A program made the translations under genes and the position numbers. A DNA stretch of 64,000 nt. It comes from Thermomonas flagellata (GTDB lineage: Bacteria > Pseudomonadota > Gammaproteobacteria > Xanthomonadales > Xanthomonadaceae). Each line of letters opens with the position of its first letter. The first letter of the stretch is position 1. The notes beneath the pieces are model-generated. The model searched no databases, was not told the origin of the DNA, and saw only the letters and a program-made list of their open reading frames with translations. Location of the stretch: NCBI RefSeq assembly GCF_022419185.1, contig NZ_JAJOZK010000003.1:186001-250000 (forward strand), given 5' to 3'. This document shows positions 48,794 to 58,197 of this stretch, one piece after another.

Positions 48794-50059
48794 TCAGGCG
48801 GCCAGCGCGCGCAGCGCCAGCCCGGTGAGGTAGGCCCCGTAGGTGCCGAGCGCGTAGCCGAGCACCGCCAGCAGCACCCCGACCGGGGCCAGCGCCGGGT
48901 GGAACGCACTGGCCACCACCGGCGCGGAGGCGGCGCCGCCGATGTTGGCCTGCGAGCCGACCGCGAGGAAGAACAGCGGCGCCCGGATCAGGCGCGCCAC
49001 CGCCAGCAGCAGCGCGCCGTGCACCGCGATCCAGATCAGCCCCATCGCGAACAGCCACGGCCGCTCCAGCAGCGCGCCCAGGTCCATCTGCATGCCGATG
49101 GTGGCAACCAGCAGGTACAGCATGGCCGAGCCGATCCGCGAGGCGCCGGCGCCCTCCAGCGCGCGCGCGCGGGTGAAGCTCAGCAGCAGGCCGAAGGTGG
49201 TGGCCAAGAGGGTGATCCAGAAGAAGCCCGAGGTCAGGCTGTAGTCCTGTAGCCGCCATTCGGCCGGCAGCGTCTTCAGCCAGTCCACCAGCGGCCCGGC
49301 GAGGGCGTGCGCCAGCCCGGTCGCGCCGAGCCCGACCGCGAGGATCAGCATCAGGTCGGGCAGGCCGGGGACGCGCGCGTGCGCGGCCTGCCAGTCCGCC
49401 ATGCGCTGGCGCAGCGCGTCGATCGCGCGGGTGTCGGCGCGCAGCCACGCATCCACCCGCGGCGCGCGCGCGGCCAGGAACAGCAGTACCGCCATCCACA
49501 CGTTGGCGACCAGCACGTCCACCGCGACGAACTGGCCGAACAGGTCCGGGTCGACCGCGAACACTTCCTTCATCGCCGCCTGGTTGGCGCCGCCGCCGAT
49601 CCAGCTGCCGGCGACCGTGGTCATCCCGCGCCAGGTGTCGCCGGCCACCGTCTGCGGATGGATCGCGCGCATCGCCAGGAACGCGACCACCGCGCCGAGC
49701 ATCACCCCGAGGGTGCCGGTGAAGAACATCACCAGCGCCTTCGGTCCCAGCCGCAGCACCGCGCGCAGGTCGATCGCGATGCACAGCAGCACCAGCGCCG
49801 AGGGCAGCAGCACGTCGCGCGCCACCGGGTAGAGCGCCGAGCCGCGGCCGTCGATGATGCCGGCGCTGTTCAGCAGCGCCGGCACCAGGTAGCACAGCAG
49901 CAGCGCCGGCACCCAGGCGTAGAAGCGCGCCCAGAACCCGGACGGGCGCGCCGCGGTCCAGAAGATCGCGCCCAGCACCACCGCCAGCACGCCGAGCACG
50001 ACGATGTCGTTGCCGATCAGCGCGGCGCGCGCGGGGGCCTCCGCCAGTGGTGCGCTCAT
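48794..50059 (-). CDS. DUF819 family membrane protein
   Basis: A 421-residue protein with ten or more hydrophobic helices, related to YjcL/DUF819. Family-typical stretches are GSWIGGGANQAAMKEVF (about 150-166), YLLVATIGMQMDL and VGSQANIGGAASAPVVASAF near the C-terminus; the paired glycine-rich elements resemble those of sodium-coupled carriers. The substrate is unknown. It converges with corA 7 bases away and is 22 bases after the S9 peptidase gene on the same strand. Confidence 0.88.
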   Translation of the reverse strand: MSAPLAEAPARAALIGNDIVVLGVLAVVLGAIFWTAARPSGFWARFYAWVPALLLCYLVPALLNSAGIIDGRGSALYPVARDVLLPSALVLLCIAIDLRAVLRLGPKALVMFFTGTLGVMLGAVVAFLAMRAIHPQTVAGDTWRGMTTVAGSWIGGGANQAAMKEVFAVDPDLFGQFVAVDVLVANVWMAVLLFLAARAPRVDAWLRADTRAIDALRQRMADWQAAHARVPGLPDLMLILAVGLGATGLAHALAGPLVDWLKTLPAEWRLQDYSLTSGFFWITLLATTFGLLLSFTRARALEGAGASRIGSAMLYLLVATIGMQMDLGALLERPWLFAMGLIWIAVHGALLLAVARLIRAPLFFLAVGSQANIGGAASAPVVASAFHPALAPVGVLLAVLGYALGTYGAYLTGLALRALAA

Positions 50060-50081
50060 GCGCGTCCCCGGGGCCGGCGGC

Positions 50082-52160
50082 TCAGCGGCCGAGGTAGCGG
50101 CGCAGCCAGGCGTTCACCGTTTCGTGCCACTGCACGCTGTTCTGCGGCTTGAGCACCCAGTGGTTCTCGTCCGGGAAGTACAGGAACTGCGACTCCACGC
50201 CCTTGCGCTGGGCCGCGGTGAAGGCGGCGATGCCCTGCTCCACCGGGATCCGGAAGTCCTGCTGGCCGTGCACGATCAGGATCGGCACCCGCCAGTCCTT
50301 GACGTGGTTGGCCGGGTTGAACTTCTGGTAGCCGGCCGGGTTGGCGTACGGGGTACCACCGTTCTCCCATTCGCTGAACCACAGCTCCTCGGTGGAATAC
50401 CCCATCATGAAATTGTCGAACACGCCGTCGTGGGCGACGATGCACTTCCACGGCGTGTTCCACACCCCGGCAATCCAGTAGGCCATGAAGCCGCCGTAGC
50501 TGGCGCCCAGCGCGCAGGCCTTGTCGCCGTCGAGGAAGGGATAGGCCTTGAGCGCGTAATCCCAGCCCTTCTGCAGGTCCTCCAGCGGGCGGTCGCCCCA
50601 GTGGCCGGAGATGGAATCGGTGAAGGCCTGGCCGTAGCCGGTGCTGCCGTGGAAGTCGATCATCACCACCGCGTAGCCCTGCCCCGCGTAGGTCTGCGGG
50701 TTCCAGCGGTAGCTCCAGCCGTTGCCGAAGCTGCCCTGCGGGCCGCCGTGGATCAGGAACGCCACCGGGTACTTCCTGCCCGGCTGGTAGTCCCACGGCT
50801 TGACCACGTAGCCGTACACGGTCTCGTCGTTCCAGCCGCGGAACTTGAACTGCTCGAACTGGCCCCAGGCCACGTCCGGCAGCATCTGCGCCGCGCTCGG
50901 GGTGATCTGCCGCAGCGGTGCCTTGCCGTCCGGGCTGGTGATGTAGAGCACGTCGCCGGTCTGCAGGGTGCTGCGCGCCACCGCCAGGGTCGGCCCGGCG
51001 AGGGCGAACGCGGAGACGCTGCCGTCCTTGACCACCGTCTCCACCTCGCCGTTGGCCAGCGCCACCCGGAACAGCGGGTGCTGGCCGAGTTCCTGCGCGG
51101 TGGTGTAGATCCACCGGCCGTCCGCCGAGAGCTGGATGCCGTCGGCCGAGGCGTCCCAGCGCGGCGCGATCTCGCGGATCTTGCCGGTAGCCAGGTCCAT
51201 CGCCATCAGCGCGAAGCGGTCGGCCTCGAAGCCGGGGCGCTGCATCGCGCGGTAGTACAGGGTCTTGCCGTCCGCGCTGAACACCGGGCCGGCATCCCAG
51301 GCCTTGTTGGCGGCGGTGAGGTTGCGCGCGCCGCGGCCGTCGGCATTCACCAGCCAGATGTCGAAGTTGGTGCTCCACGGCTCCTCGCGGTCGGCCTGGC
51401 GCACGCTCATCGCCACGGTCTTGCCGTCCGGCGACCACGCGAAGTCCGACAGGTCGCCGAACGGCTTGGACGGGATGTCGCCGTGGATGTCGCCGCTGAG
51501 CAGCGTCGCCGATTTGATCATGTCCTCGCCGCCGAGCCGGGCGGCGAACACGCGGTTCAGGCGGCCGTCGTTCCAGGCGTCCCAGTGGCGGATGAACAGG
51601 CGGTCGAACACCTTGCCGGTGGCCTTGGCCGCCTCGGCCTCGTCCAGCTTCTTCCTGGTGCAGGCCAGGTCGGCCTGGCAGTCCGGGAACACCGCGAATG
51701 CCAGCGCCACCTGCCGGCCGTCGGGCGCGAGCTTGTAGGCCTCCACGTCCAGCGGGAAGTCGGTCAGGCGCCGCGGCTCGCCGCCGGCCAGCGGCTGCGC
51801 GTACAGCTGCATCGACCCCGACTTGGCGCTGAGGAAATACAGCGTCTTGCCATCCGGCGCGAACGCCGGCGAATTCACGCTCCAGCCTTGCGGCGAGACC
51901 TGCTGCGGCGGGCGCAGATCGCGGGTGACCAGGTTGCGCATCCACAGCGAGGTGCTGGCCTTGTTGGTGGCCTTGTCGACCACCCGCTTGGCGAACACCA
52001 GCACGCGCCCGTCCGGCGACAGGGTCGGTGCGGAATAGCGGTCCATGTAGGCCAGCTCCTGCACGGTGAAGCCGTGCCTGGCGGCCGGCGGCGCGTCGGC
52101 GGCCAGCGTCGGCAGCGACAGGGCGAGGGCGAGCGGAAGGAGGGCGTGGCGGAGGCGCAT
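50082..52160 (-). CDS. Secreted S9 prolyl-oligopeptidase family peptidase
   Basis: A 692-residue serine peptidase with a signal peptide (about 1-20, ...LSLPTLA). An N-terminal beta-propeller (about 40-410) limits access to peptides; the C-terminal alpha/beta-hydrolase domain has Ser554 in GASYGG, Asp635 in VHGQQDFRIP and His667 in DENHW, a full catalytic triad. Sequence and layout fit S9C-type dipeptidyl/acylaminoacyl peptidases. It lies next to OPT and POT transporters, which suggests it shortens peptides in the periplasm before uptake. Confidence 0.93.
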   Translation of the reverse strand: MRLRHALLPLALALSLPTLAADAPPAARHGFTVQELAYMDRYSAPTLSPDGRVLVFAKRVVDKATNKASTSLWMRNLVTRDLRPPQQVSPQGWSVNSPAFAPDGKTLYFLSAKSGSMQLYAQPLAGGEPRRLTDFPLDVEAYKLAPDGRQVALAFAVFPDCQADLACTRKKLDEAEAAKATGKVFDRLFIRHWDAWNDGRLNRVFAARLGGEDMIKSATLLSGDIHGDIPSKPFGDLSDFAWSPDGKTVAMSVRQADREEPWSTNFDIWLVNADGRGARNLTAANKAWDAGPVFSADGKTLYYRAMQRPGFEADRFALMAMDLATGKIREIAPRWDASADGIQLSADGRWIYTTAQELGQHPLFRVALANGEVETVVKDGSVSAFALAGPTLAVARSTLQTGDVLYITSPDGKAPLRQITPSAAQMLPDVAWGQFEQFKFRGWNDETVYGYVVKPWDYQPGRKYPVAFLIHGGPQGSFGNGWSYRWNPQTYAGQGYAVVMIDFHGSTGYGQAFTDSISGHWGDRPLEDLQKGWDYALKAYPFLDGDKACALGASYGGFMAYWIAGVWNTPWKCIVAHDGVFDNFMMGYSTEELWFSEWENGGTPYANPAGYQKFNPANHVKDWRVPILIVHGQQDFRIPVEQGIAAFTAAQRKGVESQFLYFPDENHWVLKPQNSVQWHETVNAWLRRYLGR

Positions 52161-52192
52161 GGCGAAGGTTCCGTGTTGCTGGGACAGGAAGA

Positions 52193-52212
52193 CGCCCGCG
52201 CAGGCGCGGGCG
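52193..52212. repeat. GC-rich hairpin between the OPT transporter and the S9 peptidase
   Basis: CGCCCGCGC and GCGCGGGCG (9 bp each, 2 bases apart) lie between the two same-strand genes. With no T-run this is more likely an RNA stability or weak termination element than a strong terminator. Confidence 0.4.
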
Positions 52213-52220
52213 CCGCTGGA

Positions 52221-54200
52221 TCAGGCGTTCGGGTTGGCGCGGGCGCCGGTGCGGTAGAGCAGCCAGGCCACCACCGCCAGCACCGCCAGGCCCACGTACT
52301 TGCCGAATTGCCACGCGGGCGGCAGCGCGAGCACGTCGGCGCGGCCGGAGACCACGATCGGGATCGCGATCAGGATGCCCATCAGCGCCTCGCCGGTGAT
52401 CAGGCCGGCGGCGAACAGCGTGCCGGGGCGGTGCAGGCGGTCGCGCGCGGCCTCGTCGTGGCTGCCGGCCAGGCCGTGGCGCTTCTCCACCAGGTAGGCC
52501 AGCAGGCCGCCTAGGAAGATCGGCACCATGAGTTCCAGCGGCAGGTAGATGCCGATCGCCGCGGCCAGCACCGGCACCCGGAAGTGGCTGCCGCGCGCCT
52601 TCAGCCATTCGTCGAGCGCGATGATCGCCGCGCCCACGCCGGCGCCGATGGCGATGATCGTCCACGGCAGCTGGCCGCCGAACAGGCCCTTGGCCACCGA
52701 GGCCATCAGGGTCGCCTGCGGCGCGGCCAGCGAATTGGGATGCTGCGGGGTGGGCGCGCCGATGCCGTAGGCCTGCGCCAGCAGGTTCAGCACCGGGGCC
52801 ATGATCAGCGCGCACGAGAACGCGCCGATGCCGAGCATCAGCTGCTGCTTCCACGGGGTGGCGCCGACCAGGTAGCCGGCCTTGAGGTCCTGCAGGTTGT
52901 CGCCGCCGACCGCCGCCGCGCAGCACACCACCGCGCCGATCATGATCGCGGCCACTGCGCCGAGCGGCGCGCCGGCGACCCCGACCGCGTGCTTGCCGCC
53001 CTCGCCCAGCAGCACCAGCAGCACCACCGAGGCGAACAGGATGGTGGCGATGGTGATGCCGGAGACCGGGTTGTTGGACGAGCCGACCAGGCCGGCGAGA
53101 TAGGCCGAGACCGACACGAACAGGAAGCCGGCCACGATCATGATGATGGCCATGGGGATGCTCACGTGCCAGACCCCGACGATCGCCTGGTACAGCAGCA
53201 GCAGCGGCACTACGAACGCGACCAGCGCCACCAGCATCCACTTCATCGGCAGGTCGCGCTCGGTCTCGGCCACCGCCTCGCCGCTGCCCTTGCGCGCCGC
53301 GGCGATGCCGCTGCGCACGCCGGACAGCAGCGACTTGCGCAGCGAGAACAGGGTCCATACCCCGCCGATCAGCATCGCGCCCACGCCCAGGTAGCGGATC
53401 TTGGCCGACCAGATCGCGCCGGCGATGTCCTCCGCGCCGGCCCCGGCGATGCTGCTCGCCAGCGCCGGATCGGAGGCGAGGAAATAGCTGTGGTACAGCG
53501 GGATCGCGATCTGCCAGGACAGGATCGAGCCGGACACGACGACGATGCCAATGTTGAGGCCGACGATGTAGCCGACCCCGAGCAGCGCCGGCGAGAGGTT
53601 GGTGCCCATGTAGCCGAGGTACTTGCCGAAGAAGCCCGCGCCGGCGGCGGTGTCCGGGATCAGGCGCAGGCCGCTGGCGGCGGCGGCCTTGATCGCGCCG
53701 CCGATGGCGGCCGAGAACGCCAGGATCTTCAGGCCCGGCCCGGGGTTCTCGCCCGCCTTCAGCACTTCCGCGGCGGCCTTGCCCTCCGGGAACGGCAGCG
53801 GCTCCTCGACGATCATCGAGCGCCGCAGCGGCACCGAGAACAGCACCCCGAGCAGGCCGCCGAGGCCGGCGATCGCCAGCACCCAGGAATACTTGAAGTC
53901 CTGCCAGTAGCCGAGGATGACCAGCGCCGGGATGGTGAAGATCACCCCCGCCGCGATCGAGGAGCCGGCCGAGGCGCCGGTCTGCACGATGTTGTTCTCG
54001 AGGATGGTGCCGCCGCCCAGCAGCCGCAGCACGCCCATCGACACCACCGCGGCCGGGATCGCGGTGGCGATGGTCAGGCCCGCGAACAGGCCGAGGTAGG
54101 CGTTCGCGGCGGACAGGATCACCGCCAGCACGATCGCCAGCACCACCGCGCGTACCGTCAACTGCGGGGTGCCCGCGCCCGCCCGTGCCTGTGCCGCCAT
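52221..54200 (-). CDS. OPT family oligopeptide transporter
   Basis: A 659-residue inner-membrane carrier with about 14-16 helices. ANAYLGLFAGLTIATAIPAAVVS near the N-terminus and the region NIVQTGASAGSSIAAGVIFTIPAL are hallmarks of the bacterial OPT family, which takes up oligopeptides (some members take up metal chelates). The start at 54200 is chosen because GGGAGG lies 7 bases upstream; an ATG at 54221 would add seven residues. It lies 60 bases before the S9 peptidase gene and is divergent from a POT peptide carrier. Confidence 0.93.
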   Translation of the reverse strand: MAAQARAGAGTPQLTVRAVVLAIVLAVILSAANAYLGLFAGLTIATAIPAAVVSMGVLRLLGGGTILENNIVQTGASAGSSIAAGVIFTIPALVILGYWQDFKYSWVLAIAGLGGLLGVLFSVPLRRSMIVEEPLPFPEGKAAAEVLKAGENPGPGLKILAFSAAIGGAIKAAAASGLRLIPDTAAGAGFFGKYLGYMGTNLSPALLGVGYIVGLNIGIVVVSGSILSWQIAIPLYHSYFLASDPALASSIAGAGAEDIAGAIWSAKIRYLGVGAMLIGGVWTLFSLRKSLLSGVRSGIAAARKGSGEAVAETERDLPMKWMLVALVAFVVPLLLLYQAIVGVWHVSIPMAIIMIVAGFLFVSVSAYLAGLVGSSNNPVSGITIATILFASVVLLVLLGEGGKHAVGVAGAPLGAVAAIMIGAVVCCAAAVGGDNLQDLKAGYLVGATPWKQQLMLGIGAFSCALIMAPVLNLLAQAYGIGAPTPQHPNSLAAPQATLMASVAKGLFGGQLPWTIIAIGAGVGAAIIALDEWLKARGSHFRVPVLAAAIGIYLPLELMVPIFLGGLLAYLVEKRHGLAGSHDEAARDRLHRPGTLFAAGLITGEALMGILIAIPIVVSGRADVLALPPAWQFGKYVGLAVLAVVAWLLYRTGARANPNA

Positions 54201-54278
54201 GCCTGCGCCTCCCACGGCCATGAATCCGGCGCACGCTAGCCGCTGGCGGCGGCCAAGTCCAGTGCGGATCGGCCGGCC

Positions 54279-54284
54279 TATACT
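54279..54284 (+). promoter_or_regulatory. -10 box upstream of the POT transporter
   Basis: TATACT (5 of 6 consensus) lies 26 bases before the ATG in the 110-base gap between the divergent OPT and POT genes. No matching -35 was seen. Confidence 0.4.
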
Positions 54285-54310
54285 GCCGCGCCGCCACCGC
54301 GACGCCGCGC

Positions 54311-56068
54311 ATGCCCGCCATCGCCCTGCCCGCCCGCGAGGACTTCCTCGGCCACCCCAAGGGCGTGTACGTCTGCTTCTTCACCGAGATGTGGGAGCGC
54401 TTCTCCTTCTACGGGATGAAGGCGCTGCTGCTGCTCTACCTCACCAAGTACCACCTGTTCGGCGACAAGGCCGGGCTCGACCTGCTCGGCGCCTACGGCG
54501 GGCTGGTGTACTGCGTGCCGGTGCTCGGCGGCCTGCTGGCCGACCGCTGGCTGGGCATGCGCAAGGCGGTCACCTTCGGCGGCGTGCTGCTGGTGCTCGG
54601 CCACCTCGGCATGGCCTACGAGGGCCATGCGGCCAGCATGCAGGCCGGTCTGCCGGTGCGCGACGAGGGCGCGCTGCAGGTGATGTACCTGTCGCTGGCG
54701 CTGATCATCCTGGGCGTGGGCTTCCTCAAGCCCAACATCTCCACCATCGTCGGCAAGCTCTACGCCGACGACGACCCGCGCCGCGACTCCGGCTTCTCGC
54801 TGTTCTACGCCGGCATCAACCTCGGCGCGCTGTTCGCCTCGCTGGTGTGCGGCTACGTCGGCGAGACCTGGGGCTGGAAGTACGGCTTCGGCGCCGCTGG
54901 CCTGGGCATGCTCGCCGGGCTGGCGATGTTCCTGTGGGGCCAGCGCTACCTGCATGGCCACGCCGAGCCGCCGGACCCGGCGGCGCTGCGCGCGCGCGTC
55001 GCCGGGCTGCCACGCGAATGGGCGATCTATGCGCTGGCGGTGCTCGCGGTGCTGCCGCTCGGCTGGCTGCTGTGGGCGGCGGCGAACGGCGCGTTCGCGC
55101 TGGGCGGCGAAGTCTCGCTGGCGCTGCTGCTGATGCTGCTGGTGCTGGGCGCGGTGCTGGTCTGGTTCGCTTGGTTCACCGGCACCCGCTGCACGCCGGT
55201 CGAGCGCCAGCGCATGCTGGCGCTGATGGCGCTGATCTTCATGGCGCTGGTGTTCTTCACCCTGTACGAGCAGACCTACGGCTCGTGGGTGACCTTCACC
55301 GACCGCCTGCTGACCAAGGACATCGTGCCGGCGCTGGTGGTGCGCGACGGCACGCCGTGGCCGTGGTCCGCGCTGTCGCTGCTGCTGGCACCGCTGGCGT
55401 TCTTCGTCGCGGCGCGGATGTCCGACCGCGATCCGGCCTCGCCCGCCCCGCGCGTGCTGTTCCTCGCGGTCGGCGCGCTGATCCTGGTCCTGCTGGTGCG
55501 CGACTGCGTGGCGCTGCCGCAGACCGCCGGGTCCCTGACCTACCTCGGCGCGTTCTTCCTGGTCGCGCTGGCGCCGCTGTTCGCCGGCCTGTGGGGCTGG
55601 CTGGACAAGCGCGGGGCGGATCCGAGCAAGCCGGCGAAATCGGCGCTCGGGCTGCTGTTCGCGGGCCTGTCGTTCATCCCGCTGGCGGTGGCCGCGCAGC
55701 AGGTCGCCGCGAGCGGGCAGATGGCCAGCGTGTGGTGGCTGGTGCTGGCCTATCTGGTCCTCGAGATCGGCGAGATGTGCCTGTCGCCGGTCGGGCTGTC
55801 GGCGGTGACCCAGCTGGCGGTGCCGCGGGTGGTCAGCCTGATGATGGGCACTTGGTTCCTGGCCACCGCGTTCTCGGAGACGCTGGCCGCGCTGTTCGGC
55901 AAGCTGGCCGCGATCGAGGTGCCGCAGGGCGAGGCGCTGGATCTGGCCGCGGCGGCGCCGAAATACGCGCACCTGTTCTGGCTGATGACCTGGATCGGGA
56001 TCGGCTGCGCGCTGGCCGCCTTCCTCGCCGCGCCCTTGCTGCGGCGCATGATGCACGGGGTGAAATGA
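54311..56068 (+). CDS. POT/PTR2-family proton-coupled peptide transporter
   Basis: A 585-residue major-facilitator protein that takes up di- and tripeptides with protons. The signature ExxERF is at 26-31 (EMWERF) followed by SFYGMKALLLLYL; GFLKPNISTIVGKLY is the second POT motif, and FYAGINLGAL follows. About 14 helices are predicted, with an extra pair in the middle as in bacterial POTs. It is divergent from the OPT transporter and followed by the M13-like protein. Confidence 0.94.
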   Translation: MPAIALPAREDFLGHPKGVYVCFFTEMWERFSFYGMKALLLLYLTKYHLFGDKAGLDLLGAYGGLVYCVPVLGGLLADRWLGMRKAVTFGGVLLVLGHLGMAYEGHAASMQAGLPVRDEGALQVMYLSLALIILGVGFLKPNISTIVGKLYADDDPRRDSGFSLFYAGINLGALFASLVCGYVGETWGWKYGFGAAGLGMLAGLAMFLWGQRYLHGHAEPPDPAALRARVAGLPREWAIYALAVLAVLPLGWLLWAAANGAFALGGEVSLALLLMLLVLGAVLVWFAWFTGTRCTPVERQRMLALMALIFMALVFFTLYEQTYGSWVTFTDRLLTKDIVPALVVRDGTPWPWSALSLLLAPLAFFVAARMSDRDPASPAPRVLFLAVGALILVLLVRDCVALPQTAGSLTYLGAFFLVALAPLFAGLWGWLDKRGADPSKPAKSALGLLFAGLSFIPLAVAAQQVAASGQMASVWWLVLAYLVLEIGEMCLSPVGLSAVTQLAVPRVVSLMMGTWFLATAFSETLAALFGKLAAIEVPQGEALDLAAAAPKYAHLFWLMTWIGIGCALAAFLAAPLLRRMMHGVK

Positions 56069-56142
56069 GGCTGAACCGGGCCCGCTGGCGCGACCGGCGG
56101 GCACTGCTACACTCGCCGCCCTGCCCGCACCGGAGCCGCCGC

Positions 56143-58167
56143 ATGCCCCAACCGCGCACGCTCGCCCTGGCCACCGTGATGGCCCTCTGCGTCGGCCTGA
56201 GCGTCCCATCCACGGACGCCGCCACCCGCAAGAAACCCGCCGCGCGCAAGCCCGCGGCCGCGGCCAAGCACCCTGCCGCCTGCACCGATTTCTATGCCGA
56301 GGCCAATGCCGCCTGGCTCAAGGCCAATCCGATGCCCAGCAGCGGCGCGATCTCCTCGCTCGGCCAGCTCGCCGCGCTGTCGCTGCAGCAACAGCGCGAC
56401 CTGCTGGATGCGGCGATGAAGGCGCCACAGAACGAGGTCCAGCGCCTGCTCGGCGACTTCTGGGCCAGCGGCCTGGACGAAGCGGCGGTCGAACGCGACG
56501 GCGCCGCCCCGATCGCGCCGCTGCTGCAGCGGATCGATGCCATCCGCAAGCCCAAGGACATCGCCCCGGCGATCGCGGCGCTGCACCAGGTCGGCATCCC
56601 GGTCGCGTTCGGCTTCGGCGCCGACCTCGACCTGCGCGACCTCGGCCGCCACATCGGCTACTTCAGCCAGGGCGGCCTGGGGCTGCCGGATCCGGCCTAC
56701 TACACCCGCGGCGACGCCGACACCCGCGCCCTGCTCGGGCACTACCGCGACTACGTGCAGAAGATCCTGGTGCTGACCGGGGTGCCGCCGCAGGAGGCCC
56801 CGGCGCAGGCGCAGCAGGTGCTGGAGCTGGAGACCCGGCTGGCGGCGCTGGCGCGCCCGCTGCCCGAGCTGCGCGATCCGCGCAAGAACTACGCCCCGGT
56901 GGCGACCACCGGCCTGGCCAAGCAGTACCGCAACCTGCAGCTGGACGCGTTCCTGAAGGCGCAAGGGGTCAACGACGACACCGTGTCGCTGGCCAACCCG
57001 GCGCTGTTCGCCGAGCTCGACCGGCTGGTCGCCGGGCTCAAGCCCGAGCAGTGGAAGGCCTACCTGCGCTGGCGGGTCGGCGATGCGATGGCGCCCTACC
57101 TGTCCGCGCCCTGGCGCGACGCCGAGTTCGCCTTCCGCGGCAAGCTGCTGCGCGGCCAGGCCGCGCCGCCGCCGCGCTGGCAGCAGGTGCTGGAGGCGAT
57201 CGACCTCGCCGCCGGGCCGATGCTGGGGCGCGAGTACGTGGCGCGCTACCTCGATCCGCAGACCCGCCAGCAGGCGGAGCTGATCGCCGGCCAGGTGCGC
57301 GATGCGCTGGCGCGCGACGTCGCCGCCAGCACCTGGATGAGCGAGCCGGCCAAGGCCGAGGCGCTGGCCAAGCTGAAGACCCTGCGGATCGAGATCGGCG
57401 CGCCCGCGCGCGACCTCGACTACAGCGTGCAGCCGATGGGCCGCGGAAGCTTCGGCAGCAACATCCTGATCGCCTCGACCTGGCGCCACCGCGAGGAGAT
57501 GCGCCGGATCGGCAAGGCCAACGCCGAGCGCCGCTGGGACGTGCTGCCGCAGGACCCGGCCCTGCTGTACGACCTGGCCCACAACCGCCTGATCGTGACC
57601 GCGGCGATGCTGCAGCCCCCGGTGCTGGACCACACCATGCCGCTGGCCGGGCAGTACGGCGCCTACGGCGCGCTGGTCGGGCACGAGCTCAGCTACGCGG
57701 TGGACAGCCACGGGCGCATGGTCGACAGCAGAGGCAACGTGCGCGACTGGTGGACGCCGGCGGATGCGGAGGCGTGGAACGCTCGCCTGCAGAAGGTGAT
57801 CGCGCAGTACGACCGCTTCCCCTACCCGGGCCTGCCCGGCACCCACGTCAACGGCAAGCTGGTCGGCGAGCAGGCGATCGCCGACCTGGCCGGGGTCGAG
57901 CTGGCGCGCGCCGCGTTCGAGCAGGCGGTGCCGCAGCCGAACCTGGAGGCCAACCGCGCGTTCTGGCGCGCCTGGGCGCAGGTCTGGGCGCAGCAGGTGA
58001 CCGAGGAGGAAGCGCGCCGGCGCAGCCTGCAGGACGTGCGCGCGCCCGGCCCGTGGCGCACCAACGGCCCGCTGATGCAGCAGCCGGGGTTCGCCGCCGC
58101 CTATGCGTGCAAGCCGGGCAGCCCGATGCAGGTCGAGCCGGCGCAGCGGATCACGGTGTTCCCCTGA
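56143..58167 (+). CDS. Secreted M13 (neprilysin/PepO-like) protein with degenerate zinc site
   Basis: A 674-residue exported protein; the signal peptide (about 1-26, ...VPSTDA) is followed by a Lys/Ala-rich stretch and the M13 fold, with FYAEANAAWL near residue 50, IGYFSQGGLGLPDPAYY near 180, QPPVLDH, and GPL...YACKPGSPM at the end. Active-site residues are lost: HExTH reads HELSY (His514, Glu515, Tyr518); the ENIAD motif aligns as QAIAD, with Gln577 at the zinc-ligand Glu; Arg633 replaces the transition-state His; and the substrate-binding NAYY reads ALLY. It is therefore probably not a zinc peptidase. The frame is intact and well kept, which argues against decay. A TACACT box at 56108-56113 may be its -10. 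It could bind peptides or regulate an active paralogue. Confidence 0.88.
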   Translation: MPQPRTLALATVMALCVGLSVPSTDAATRKKPAARKPAAAAKHPAACTDFYAEANAAWLKANPMPSSGAISSLGQLAALSLQQQRDLLDAAMKAPQNEVQRLLGDFWASGLDEAAVERDGAAPIAPLLQRIDAIRKPKDIAPAIAALHQVGIPVAFGFGADLDLRDLGRHIGYFSQGGLGLPDPAYYTRGDADTRALLGHYRDYVQKILVLTGVPPQEAPAQAQQVLELETRLAALARPLPELRDPRKNYAPVATTGLAKQYRNLQLDAFLKAQGVNDDTVSLANPALFAELDRLVAGLKPEQWKAYLRWRVGDAMAPYLSAPWRDAEFAFRGKLLRGQAAPPPRWQQVLEAIDLAAGPMLGREYVARYLDPQTRQQAELIAGQVRDALARDVAASTWMSEPAKAEALAKLKTLRIEIGAPARDLDYSVQPMGRGSFGSNILIASTWRHREEMRRIGKANAERRWDVLPQDPALLYDLAHNRLIVTAAMLQPPVLDHTMPLAGQYGAYGALVGHELSYAVDSHGRMVDSRGNVRDWWTPADAEAWNARLQKVIAQYDRFPYPGLPGTHVNGKLVGEQAIADLAGVELARAAFEQAVPQPNLEANRAFWRAWAQVWAQQVTEEEARRRSLQDVRAPGPWRTNGPLMQQPGFAAAYACKPGSPMQVEPAQRITVFP

Positions 58168-58197
58168 ACCGCGCGGGCGGCGGCCGCGGCCGCCGCC

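Noticed and set aside
54201-56142. Plus-strand frame joining the POT region to the M13-like gene as one 1332-residue protein
   Set aside because: The first half is Arg/Ala shadow sequence over the POT gene; the M13-like signal peptide at 56143 marks the start.
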